This document shows, piece by piece, positions 6,995-13,812 of a DNA stretch of 14,509 nucleotides. The DNA comes from Dehalococcoidia bacterium LH_S1 (GTDB taxonomy: Bacteria; Chloroflexota; Dehalococcoidia; SZUA-161; SpSt-899): positions 1 through 14,509 of the forward strand of contig JAGXOF010000019.1 in the NCBI GenBank assembly GCA_023660035.1. The letters are read 5' to 3'. Numbering within the stretch: position 1 is the first letter of the stretch; each line of letters starts with the position of its first letter. The position numbers and the translations under genes are program-made. Below the pieces are notes generated by a model. It ran no database searches. It was not told the origin of the DNA and saw only the letters and a program-made list of their open reading frames with translations.

Positions 6995-8179
6995 GTGAAT
7001 GAAGTGGAAGCGCCCCCGATCGTATTGGATCAGGATAGATGCAGTCAGTGTCTAATTTGTCAGTCGGTCTGCCCTTTCGAAGCGATATCCCGCGACGATG
7101 GCCAAGCACCATCAATCGACCTAGACAAGTGTATGGTCTGTGGTATATGTGCAAGCGCATGCCCCTCGGGAGTCATACATCCCTACTATTACGACTATGA
7201 CTCAATGGTCAAATATGTGGAAGCAAAGAAAGCAGATGACACCGAGAATCTGGTAGTAATGTGCAGGGGCAGCAGCCCCCCAGGATGCGACATACTGGAC
7301 ATCCTGCAAGATTACAGTTTAGAGAAATCAGTATTCCTCCGCGTCCCCTGCGTGGGGCGCATATCCGCGGAGTTCTACTTGAAGGCTTTCTCCGTGGGGC
7401 TGAAACGAATTGTGGCGGTCCAGTGCACTGAGGAGTTCTGCCACTTCAATCAGGGAAGCCAGATGAACACACGCCGCATAACTGCACTGAATCTGCTGCT
7501 CAGCGGACTCGGCTATGGTGACAACGCACTGACGGTGATTGAGAACCCGCAGCAGGCTGAATATGACACCTCCAAATGCGTCGGCTGTGATAAGTGCGTT
7601 TACATCTGTCCTTATGGAGCAATTGAGGCTCAGCCGCTGTCCACTCCTAAAATAAACTACGATAAATGCACTGGTTGTGGTGCATGCGCCCTCGTGTGCC
7701 CTCACCTCGCGATAGAAGTCAAGGGATTCGAGCACGAGTGCCTGGCCAACCAAATTCAGAATTACCGCGAAAAGCTTAGCGAGATGGAAGCAAAGGGCAT
7801 ATCGCCCTCAATTCTCGTCTTCTGCTGTCAGTGGGCGGAATTCTCTGCTCTGGACTCGGTGCGAGATGGATTCATAAGAGGTAATGTTGCGCTGGTCGAG
7901 ATTCCTTGCTTCAACAAACTGGACCCGGTCAACGTCCTTCAAGCGTTTCGCGCCGGTTTCGACGGAGTATTGGCTGTCGTCTGCCAGGACGATGATTGCA
8001 AATCCAAGGAAGGCAGAAACACCGCCGAGGATAACATGGCAGTGCTGGGTACAACTTTAAAGAGATTGGGCCTTGAGGACAATTTCGAGGTATTTAAAAC
8101 CTACCCGAGGAATGTAGGGGGTTTCGAGACCGCGCTTGATTCCTTCACTGCCAAGGTTGCTTCTTTTCCAAAAAAGTAG
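6995..8179 (+). CDS. Tandem [ferredoxin + FlpD/MvhD] x2 iron-sulfur electron-transfer protein
   Basis: A soluble electron carrier built as two repeats of the same module. Numbered from the TTG at 6992, residues 17-57 hold two CxxCxxCxxxCP [4Fe-4S] motifs and 87-180 form an FlpD/MvhD-type domain (VPC120-VGR, C145-TEEF-C150-H). Residues 196-236 hold two more ferredoxin motifs and 274-390 a second FlpD domain (FCCQW at 277-281, IPC306, C331-QDDD-C336). In methanogens MvhD/FlpD carries a [2Fe-2S] cluster and passes electrons from hydrogenase or formate dehydrogenase to HdrA. Here there is no HdrA, and nfnA begins 10 bases after the stop, so NfnAB is the likely partner. No signal or membrane segment is seen. 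The exact partner is inference. Confidence 0.85.
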   Translation: MNEVEAPPIVLDQDRCSQCLICQSVCPFEAISRDDGQAPSIDLDKCMVCGICASACPSGVIHPYYYDYDSMVKYVEAKKADDTENLVVMCRGSSPPGCDILDILQDYSLEKSVFLRVPCVGRISAEFYLKAFSVGLKRIVAVQCTEEFCHFNQGSQMNTRRITALNLLLSGLGYGDNALTVIENPQQAEYDTSKCVGCDKCVYICPYGAIEAQPLSTPKINYDKCTGCGACALVCPHLAIEVKGFEHECLANQIQNYREKLSEMEAKGISPSILVFCCQWAEFSALDSVRDGFIRGNVALVEIPCFNKLDPVNVLQAFRAGFDGVLAVVCQDDDCKSKEGRNTAEDNMAVLGTTLKRLGLEDNFEVFKTYPRNVGGFETALDSFTAKVASFPKK

Positions 8180-8189
8180 GGGGTATTGA

Positions 8190-9032
8190 ATGAACAAGAT
8201 CGTCGAAAAAAAGGAACTAGCTCCAAAGATAAAGCAACTCGATATAGAGAACCCGGAAATAGCTGCCAAGGTTAGTCCGGGACAGTTTGCAATAGTGATC
8301 ACAGGGGGGAAAGGTGAAAGATTCCCTCTCACCGTGGCCGGCGCGGATCCTTCCAAAGGTACAATAAGATTGATCTTCAATGAAGTCGGGAAAAGCAGCA
8401 AGGAACTGGGCACTTTTAGTGTCGGACAGGAGCTCCGGGGACTGGCAGGGCCTTTAGGAAACCCCACTGAGATCGAGAACTTCGGCACAGTCCTCTGCTT
8501 TGGCGGAGGCGTCATGAGTGGTCCACTTCTGTACATCGCCGAGGCCTTTCGCCAGGCTGGCAACAAACTCATCGTCGCTATCGGTGCGAGGACGAGTGAA
8601 CTCCTCATTTTCAAAGAGGAATTACAGGCCATAGCCGATAAGTTTTATGTATGTACCGATGATGGCTCCGAGGGGTACCAAGGAGTTGACTTCCTGAACG
8701 ACGTATTAAAAGAGAAAAAGGGTGATTACGCACTCGCTATGAGTGTAGCCACCGCCACGCAGAAGGCGATTTGCGAGATTACCCGGCCCTTTGGAATAAA
8801 GACTATCACGTCCCTCACACCGATAATGCTCGATGGTACAGGGATGTGTGGCGCTTGCCGCGTCAACGTAGGGGGAGAGACGAAATTCGCCTGCGTGGAC
8901 GGGCCGGAATTTGACGGACATCTGGTCGATTGGGACCTTCTGGAGTCGAGAAAGCGAACATATGTGGCGGAGGAACGAACGTCTTCTCTCTGCTACGAGA
9001 TGGGCGAGGAATTCGCCTCGGCAGAGAAATAG
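8190..9032 (+). CDS. nfnA: NfnA/SudB-type FAD and [2Fe-2S] oxidoreductase subunit
   Basis: Small subunit of NADH-dependent reduced ferredoxin:NADP+ oxidoreductase, also annotated as sulfide dehydrogenase subunit beta or a dihydroorotate dehydrogenase electron-transfer-like subunit. The 280 residues show an FAD-binding barrel with RFPLT at 44-48, a pyridine-nucleotide fold with CFGGGVMSGPL at 103-113, and a C-terminal [2Fe-2S] site LDGTGMCGACR...KFACVDGPEFDGH. The ligands would be D215, C220, C223 and C235; the Asp plus three Cys set is the one known from Thermotoga NfnA. The ATG at 8190 follows a G-rich TAGGGGG. The gene sits between the ferredoxin-FlpD gene (10-bp gap) and nfnB (11-bp gap), consistent with one mRNA. 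SudB of a sulfide dehydrogenase is the main alternative reading. Confidence 0.88.
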   Translation: MNKIVEKKELAPKIKQLDIENPEIAAKVSPGQFAIVITGGKGERFPLTVAGADPSKGTIRLIFNEVGKSSKELGTFSVGQELRGLAGPLGNPTEIENFGTVLCFGGGVMSGPLLYIAEAFRQAGNKLIVAIGARTSELLIFKEELQAIADKFYVCTDDGSEGYQGVDFLNDVLKEKKGDYALAMSVATATQKAICEITRPFGIKTITSLTPIMLDGTGMCGACRVNVGGETKFACVDGPEFDGHLVDWDLLESRKRTYVAEERTSSLCYEMGEEFASAEK

Positions 9033-9043
9033 AAAGGAGAGGT

Positions 9044-10441
9044 ATGGCCAAGCTGAACCTAAATCGCGTCCCTATGAACAAGCAAGAGCCGGAGATACGG
9101 CGATGGAATCCGTATGAGGTAGCTCTGGGCTATTCCTATGAGCAGGCTGTGGAGGAGGCGAATCGTTGTCTTCAGTGTAAAAAGCCGGGATGTATGAATG
9201 GTTGTCCTGTGAATGTGGATATTCCGGGCTTTGTGGGTGCTCTCGCACAAGGGGACCTCCCTCAGGCAGCCCAGGTCCTGTGGAAACATAATAGCCTTCC
9301 GGCGATCTGCGGGCGGGTCTGCCCACAGGAGACACAGTGTGAGAGTCAGTGTGTCCTAGGTAAGAAGGGCGCGCCTATAGCGATTGGAAGGCTGGAAAGA
9401 TTTGTCGCCGACTGGGCTAGGGCAAACCCCGAGGAATCCGGGGTCTTCAATCCGGAACTCCCGAAATCAACAGGCAAGAAGGTAGCGATACTAGGCTCGG
9501 GACCAGCGGGGCTCACCTGCGCCGCCGACCTGGCTAAATCAGGGCATCAGGTAACTGTCTTCGAGGCACTTCACCTTGCCGGAGGCGTCTGTGTGTACGG
9601 CATACCGGAATTTCGTTTGCCCAAGAGCATCGTTCAAGCTGAGGTCAATTACCTTCAGAATACGCTGGGGGTTGACTTTGAACTGAATCACGTTATGGGG
9701 AGAATATCCAACGTTGACGAGTTGCTAAAAGATGGTTATGATGCCGTTTTTCTGGGCGTTGGTGCCGGAGCGCCGATGTTCCTCAATATTCCCGGAGAGA
9801 ATTCAAAGGGGGTCTATTCTGCCAATGAGTTCTTGGTCCGGTTGAATCTTATGAAGGCTTACCTTTTCCCCCAGTATGACACCCCGATAAAGATCGGCAA
9901 GCGAGTGGCTGTGTTAGGAGCCGGCAACGTTACCATGGACTCAGCCAGATGGGCATTGAGGATGGGAGCAGAGGAAGTTCATGTCGTCTACCGCCGCACC
10001 AAAGCCGAGATGCCTGCAAGGGCTGAGGAGAGAGGGAACGCGGAAGAAGAGGGGATAATATTTGATCTCCTGACCAACCCCTCTCAGGTACTATCCGATG
10101 AGCAGGGATGGGTTAAAGGGATGGAATGTGTCAGGATGGAACTTGGCGAACCTGACGAGAGCGGCCGACGACGGCCCGTTCCCATCAAGGGGTCTGAGTT
10201 TGTCGTGGATTTTGATACCGTGGTCCCGGCCCTGGGCACGCAGCCCAATCCACTCATCCCCAGAACCACCCCTGGTCTGGAGACGACGAAACGAGGGACC
10301 GTCCAGGCCGACGAGAACGGTAAGACCACCAAGGAAGGTGTATGGGCTGGTGGGGACATAGTGACCGGAGCGGCAACGGTGATAAGCGCCATGGGCGCGG
10401 GCAAACGTGCCTCTGCAGCGATAAATGAGTATTTGAAATAA
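9044..10441 (+). CDS. nfnB: NfnB/GltA-type flavin oxidoreductase (NADPH-binding, two [4Fe-4S])
   Basis: Large subunit that holds the bifurcating FAD and the NADP(H) site, homologous to the small subunit of glutamate synthase (GltD). From the ATG at 9044 (AAGGAGAGG directly upstream) it has 465 residues; an open frame extends back to 8930 inside nfnA but is not expected to be used. The N-terminal Cys sets C42/C45/C50/C54 and C89/C93/C99/C103 can bind two [4Fe-4S] clusters. The FAD fold starts at GSGPAG (151-156), the NADP fold at GAGN (292-295) with R317/R318 suited to the 2'-phosphate, and a final GD...GAATVISAMGAGK segment closes the FAD site. No glutamate synthase large subunit is nearby, so the Nfn role is preferred over GltD. 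The operon ends at the hairpin at 10464. Confidence 0.9.
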   Translation: MAKLNLNRVPMNKQEPEIRRWNPYEVALGYSYEQAVEEANRCLQCKKPGCMNGCPVNVDIPGFVGALAQGDLPQAAQVLWKHNSLPAICGRVCPQETQCESQCVLGKKGAPIAIGRLERFVADWARANPEESGVFNPELPKSTGKKVAILGSGPAGLTCAADLAKSGHQVTVFEALHLAGGVCVYGIPEFRLPKSIVQAEVNYLQNTLGVDFELNHVMGRISNVDELLKDGYDAVFLGVGAGAPMFLNIPGENSKGVYSANEFLVRLNLMKAYLFPQYDTPIKIGKRVAVLGAGNVTMDSARWALRMGAEEVHVVYRRTKAEMPARAEERGNAEEEGIIFDLLTNPSQVLSDEQGWVKGMECVRMELGEPDESGRRRPVPIKGSEFVVDFDTVVPALGTQPNPLIPRTTPGLETTKRGTVQADENGKTTKEGVWAGGDIVTGAATVISAMGAGKRASAAINEYLK

Positions 10442-10463
10442 GCGATCGATGAACCTGGTTATG

Positions 10464-10505
10464 AGCGGTTGGCAATCATGTATTGCCAACCGCTTTGTAT
10501 TTCTT
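10464..10505 (+). terminator. Rho-independent terminator after nfnB
   Basis: AGCGGTTGGCAAT (10464-10476) pairs perfectly with 10482-10494 across a five-base loop, giving a 13-bp stem followed by the T-rich TTGTATTTCTT. It lies 23 bp after the nfnB stop and between convergent nfnB and fmt. There is no T-run on the fmt side, so it acts mainly on the plus strand. Confidence 0.88.
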
Positions 10506-10527
10506 CACCTCAATAGAGCTGAACAGA

Positions 10528-11460
10528 TTATCCCAGTTTCGCCTCAATAAATCCCCTCTGTCCGCGCAGGAAATCAGTAGCTGACATCGCTTTTTTACCC
10601 TCAAGCTGGACCCGGTGGAGTCCCAGTATCCTCTCCCCCGTCCCCACCCCCACCGGTGCGGGAGCATCATCTGGTAAAGATACAACCATGCCAGGTGGCA
10701 CTTCCTCACTAGAGGATACCGGGACAGCATCCAGTATCTTGAGCATCTTCCCCTGCCAGCGAGTGTAGCAGCCCGGCCACGGATACAGGGCGCGAACCCT
10801 GCGCCACAGCTCGTTAGCCGAAAGGTTCCAATCCATCTCTCCGTCAGCTTTGGAGAGCGGACTGGTGTAGGTGGCATCCTCTTCCCTCTGAGGTTGTGGG
10901 GTGATGCGTCCCTCGGCCCATTCCGGCAGGGTCTCCATCAGAAGCTTCGCTCCTGCCTCGGCCAGCTTGCCCTCCAACGATTCAGCAGTGTCTTCGGGGT
11001 CGATGGGCATGCTCCTTTGTTTGAGAACAGGTCCGGTGTCCATACCAGCATCCATCAACATGATGGTGACACCCGATTCCTCATCACCCGATAAAATAGC
11101 AGAAGCAACCGGAGAAGCTCCCCGGTACCTGGGAAGCAGCGAAGGATGGATATTCAGGCAGCCCAGTCCGGGAATATCCAATACGGACTGAGGAAGTATC
11201 TGCCCAAAGGCCGCAACAACGATAACGTCCGGGCTCAGGCTCCACAGCCGGTCGACTTCATCCCGCAGGGTTCTCGGCTGGAGTACCGTGAGCCCGTTCT
11301 CCCCCGCCACTTTCTTCACAGGAGGAGGAGTAGGGGATTTGCTCCTACCAGCGGGCTTGTCCATCTGAGTGTAGACAGCTATGACATCATGCTCACTCGC
11401 AAGGAGCTTTTTGAGCGCCGGGACGCTGAACTCAGGTGTCCCCATAAAAACTTTACGCAT
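10528..11460 (-). CDS. fmt: Methionyl-tRNA formyltransferase
   Basis: Transfers a formyl group from 10-formyl-tetrahydrofolate to initiator Met-tRNA. From the ATG at 11460 the protein has 310 residues, typical length. The N-terminal Rossmann part begins VFMGTPEFSVPAL. The catalytic block NIHPSLLPRYRGASPV gives N103 and H105, and MDAGMDTGPV gives D141. The OB-like C-terminal domain follows (LHRVQLEGKKAM..DFLRG). The start at 11460 is chosen because AGGAG at 11474-11470 is nine bases upstream; the in-frame ATG at 11469 would directly abut it. No peptide deformylase gene (def), its usual neighbour, is visible. metG, which makes its substrate, lies about 5 kb away. Confidence 0.96.
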   Translation of the reverse strand: MRKVFMGTPEFSVPALKKLLASEHDVIAVYTQMDKPAGRSKSPTPPPVKKVAGENGLTVLQPRTLRDEVDRLWSLSPDVIVVAAFGQILPQSVLDIPGLGCLNIHPSLLPRYRGASPVASAILSGDEESGVTIMLMDAGMDTGPVLKQRSMPIDPEDTAESLEGKLAEAGAKLLMETLPEWAEGRITPQPQREEDATYTSPLSKADGEMDWNLSANELWRRVRALYPWPGCYTRWQGKMLKILDAVPVSSSEEVPPGMVVSLPDDAPAPVGVGTGERILGLHRVQLEGKKAMSATDFLRGQRGFIEAKLG

Positions 11461-11520
11461 ACTCACCATCTCCTAACCCGGACGAGCCGGAACCAGAAAG
11501 GCATCCGCTTCTGGTGGATC

Positions 11521-11712
11521 AAATTCTAAATCCGAAGCACGAAACCCTAAACAAATCCAAATTTCAAATCTCAAAGGTTCTAAACATTGCGGCCGCTAAA
11601 CACGTTGATGCTGTCAACCATTTCAACATCTTCAACAAGCGAAGCGATATAACATTTTGAATTTTGGTCATTTGAGTTTGTTTAGGGATTTAGAATTTCG
11701 AGCTTAGGATTT
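11521..11712. repeat. AT-rich imperfect inverted repeat (MITE-like intergenic element)
   Basis: The 300-bp gap between fmt and the Fe-S gene contains no ORF of note. CCCTAAACAAA at 11545-11555 is matched exactly in inverse by TTTGTTTAGGG at 11677-11687. The flanks also mirror each other loosely: AAATTCTAAATCCGAAG at the left edge against the complement of GGATTTAGAATTTCGAGC at the right. Total length is about 190 bp with a central spacer of about 100 bp. Such TTTAGGATTTAG-rich elements recur in many metagenomic genomes, from recollection; copy number here is unknown. Confidence 0.5.
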
Positions 11713-11760
11713 CTTTCGCCATTTTGCGCAAGATTTCACACTTTAGCGGATTAACCCGGA

Positions 11761-12105
11761 TCAGTACGGCCTCCACAGCCCCATTCTTAGTTTCTTGCTC
11801 ATCTCCTTAGCAGGCTCTTCTATAGGACCGTATTTCATGCACGCGGCCATGCAGTGCTGGACACAGGCTGGCTGGAGGCCCTTCTTGGTGCGACCAGCAC
11901 ATAGCCGACAGAGCTCGGTGGGAAATGGCAGATAGGCTAGGTAGGCTTTATCGTTGGGCAACGTTTCCACTGCCTCCATAACCTTGATGCCACACATTCC
12001 CGCCGGCCAGTCACATTCCTGGGAACAGGCTATCTCGCAGGTATGACAGCCAGTGCAGTATTCGTAATCGATCAGCAGTCCGTATTGTTTATTGTCGTTG
12101 CCCAT
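11761..12105 (-). CDS. Small [4Fe-4S] electron-transfer subunit of the molybdopterin oxidoreductase
   Basis: A 114-residue soluble iron-sulfur protein of the DmsB/HybA class, probably feeding electrons to or from the molybdopterin subunit encoded just before it. It has CTGCHTCEIAC near residues 17-27, followed by CRLC and ACVQHCMAAC in the second half, giving ligands for two clusters. The last motif lacks the usual Pro. DmsB proteins are about 200 residues with four clusters, so this is a short two-cluster form. The ATG shares its A with the TAA of the upstream gene (TAATG) and has AGGAGA before it, so it was translationally coupled. The gene looks intact although its partner is broken. No signal peptide is seen. 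Confidence 0.82.
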   Translation of the reverse strand: MGNDNKQYGLLIDYEYCTGCHTCEIACSQECDWPAGMCGIKVMEAVETLPNDKAYLAYLPFPTELCRLCAGRTKKGLQPACVQHCMAACMKYGPIEEPAKEMSKKLRMGLWRPY

Positions 12106-12630
12106 TATTCTCCTGCCTCCGTGTCTTTGTACATGTTGCAGAGCATGTTCTTTATGGGCACCCCCAAACCATCTTTCCCCTGAGACCCCATAGGAATAAG
12201 CCGATTGATATTGGATTCCCACGTCCCGTGTAGCGAAGGCTCTTTACCTTCCTTTTCGGGGAACCACCACCCGTGCGCTGCCATCACCATCCACTTTGGC
12301 ACTATCGGGGTTACCTTGGCCTTAAACCTGGCCCTACCCAGCCAGTTTTCCAGCCATACCCATTCGCCGTCGCTGATATGATGTGCTTCTGCCGTCTTCG
12401 GGTGAACCTCCACCACGGGATCGGGGTCATGCTGGCGCAGCCAGGGAATCATTCGATGCTCTGAATGGAAATAAACAGGCGACCTTCTCCCCATTGATAA
12501 AATCAAGGGATATTCCTTAAGGAGTTCCGGCTGTGTTACAGGCATGAAAGGCGGTTCCTCGTAATGGGGCAGGGGCTCCAGTCCCCACTCCTCACGCAGA
12601 GACGCAAGGATCTCCATCTTACCTGATTTA
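12105..12630 (-). pseudogene. C-terminal fragment of molybdopterin oxidoreductase (cofactor-binding domain)
   Basis: About 174 residues remain of a DMSO-reductase-family catalytic subunit. SGKMEILASLREEWGLEPLPHYEEP begins the final molybdopterin dinucleotide-binding domain (Molydop_binding type). It continues through GRRSPVYFHSEHR, HPKTAEAHHISDGEWV and ESNINRLIP to the TAA overlapping the small subunit start. The reading frame enters directly from the IS5 end at 12631; an internal ATG at 12617 could start a short peptide without function. The matching N-terminal part is at 13805-14455. Roughly 300-400 residues of the middle are missing, based on usual family size. The substrate cannot be assigned. 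Confidence 0.85.
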
Positions 12631-13130
12631 GAACTTATCCGTAAATAAAACTTGCCTTTCGGAAGGCGATTATAGCAGCAGCCATATGCAACAAGGCCAT
12701 ATAAGATTCGGTCAGCTTTTCATGGCGTACCAGTATTTTTCGAAAGCGATTGAACCATGAGTGACTTACTTCAACTACCCATCTCCTAGCTTCCCACGCG
12801 GGATCCTTCTTTTTCTCCTGAATTTCTTCTCCTCTTTTTTTCACGTGAGGAATATATCCCTTGGAAACAATCGTCTGTAATGTCAGTTGGCCGCTATAAC
12901 CCCTGTCGGCACATAAATTTTGCTCAATATCTTTAGGACGGTCGGTGATAATTTCATCCAATACGAGATCCAGTTAGGTTACATCATGCCGCTTTGCTCC
13001 GGTCACGACGAGTGATAGCGGGACACCACGACCGTCCACCAGCAAATGTCGTTTGGTTCCTTTTTCCCCACGGTCGGTCGGGTTTCGGCCAACAGTTTCT
13101 TGTGCCAGAGGGGCCTCGGTCAAGGCCCCA
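12631..13130 (-). mobile_element. IS5-family element remnant (3' part)
   Basis: The element end GAACTTATCCGTAAATAA lies at 12631-12648 and is preceded by TA. That TA could be half of the 2-bp target duplication usual for some IS5 groups (IS427-like). The 5' part is missing because the sequence switches to an IS1-family element near 13130. Confidence 0.75.
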
Positions 13131-13145
13131 TCTCCACTGATTTTG
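12635..13145 (-). pseudogene. IS5-family transposase, C-terminal fragment with nonsense codon
   Basis: Reading from about 13145 the frame gives GALTEAPLAQETVGRNPTDRG, KGTKRHLLVDGRGVPLSLVV and TGAKRHDVT, which is IS5-type catalytic core sequence including an Asp in VDGRG. A TAA at 12976-12974 then replaces the Gln expected before LDLVLDEI. Beyond it the frame continues CADRGYSG (second Asp region), RRWVVEVSHSWFNRFR (with the catalytic Glu) and ends SFIYG-TAA inside the terminal repeat, four bases from the element end. The N-terminal half is missing. It cannot encode a working transposase. Confidence 0.85.
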
Positions 13146-13751
13146 AGACCACAATAGATCTGCGCTTGAATCTATCGAACCAATGCCTGTTTCTGCAATT
13201 GTTCCGCTCTATTTCATGGGTAAGGCCTTTGTCCATGGTCAATTTATCTGCCGGGAGTACTGAAGCATAGGCTTCCCATTTATCGATATAATACAACGTA
13301 ACATTCCACTTGCTTAACCGCTTCACCAGTTTCTTCAATGTGTCTGTATCACGATGCCCACATTCCCAGTCAAGCAATTGTTCTGTATCCCGATCAATAG
13401 CTTTCCATATCCAGAGTTTGGAAAGTTTTTTTTAACATAGTGCCACATTTCATCTAACTCCATGATGATTGCCTTACCCTCAGGCTCAGGCTTTTCATAG
13501 TGCTCCTTAGCAAATTTCCTTATCCACTTGAGTACTGAGGTTGTCCGTACATGGAACATCTTGGCCAAGGCATTCATTGAAACACCATGGCAGTATAAAA
13601 ACACAGCCAAACTTTTCTGCCATAATGGTCTGCCTCTTGCCGTAGATCGAGTAAATTGAAAACCGCATGCTTTACATTTCCATCGCTGCTTGTCCCATAT
13701 CTTGCCGGCCTTAACAATTTGGTTATGTCCGCACTTTGGGCATTCAGTCAT
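13120..13751 (-). pseudogene. IS1-family transposase (InsA-InsB type), 3'-truncated
   Basis: An ATG at 13751 with GGAGGT seven bases upstream starts a zinc ribbon (CPKCGHNQIVKAG...CKACGFQFTR), an InsA-like helix-turn-helix (GVSMNALAKMFHVRTTSVLKWI) and the first catalytic segment ELDEMWHYVKK. The zero frame stops at 13335. A -1 shift at A-AAA-AAC (13431-13425) instead continues KLSKLWIWKAIDRDT, YYIDKWEAYA (second Asp) and LTHEIERNN (catalytic Glu) to SKSVEM. There it runs into IS5 sequence and stops at 13120. The last 15-20 residues of an InsB protein are therefore missing. The shift could be programmed as in IS1, or be a lost A in a run that was once nine long. Confidence 0.82.
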
Positions 13752-13812
13752 TCTAATTACCTCCAATCAACAAGATTAGAGATAGTTTAGCATATGTGTA
13801 ATTAGTTAGGCA
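13128..13812 (-). mobile_element. IS1-family element, truncated at its 3' end
   Basis: The transposase described at 13120-13751 lies within this segment. The 5' end is near 13805-13812, where the molybdopterin reading frame (EYKSGRVLP) gives way to non-coding sequence GCCTAACTAATTACACAT on the minus strand. The 3' end and its inverted repeat are absent; the sequence passes directly into the IS5 remnant. Boundaries are approximate. Confidence 0.65.
13425..13433 (-). other. Slippery A8C tract (A-AAA-AAC heptamer) in IS1-family transposase
   Basis: On the minus strand the zero frame reads GTT AAA AAA AAC. The heptamer A-AAA-AAC at 13431-13425 is the classic -1 frameshift site used by IS1 itself, and slipping joins the two frames exactly in register. 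Confidence 0.6.

Noticed and set aside
8930..9043. Upstream extension of nfnB into nfnA
   Set aside because: It overlaps the 2Fe-2S end of nfnA, and the ATG at 9044 has a strong AAGGAGAGG and the family N-terminus.
9044..10441. Glutamate synthase small subunit (gltD)
   Set aside because: The fold is shared, but no large subunit is present and the adjacent nfnA with its D-C-C-C cluster site favours the Nfn pair.
12106..12222. 39-residue N-terminal extension of the small Fe-S protein
   Set aside because: It overlaps the end of the molybdopterin gene in another frame; the TAATG junction with AGGAGA gives a clear start at 12105.
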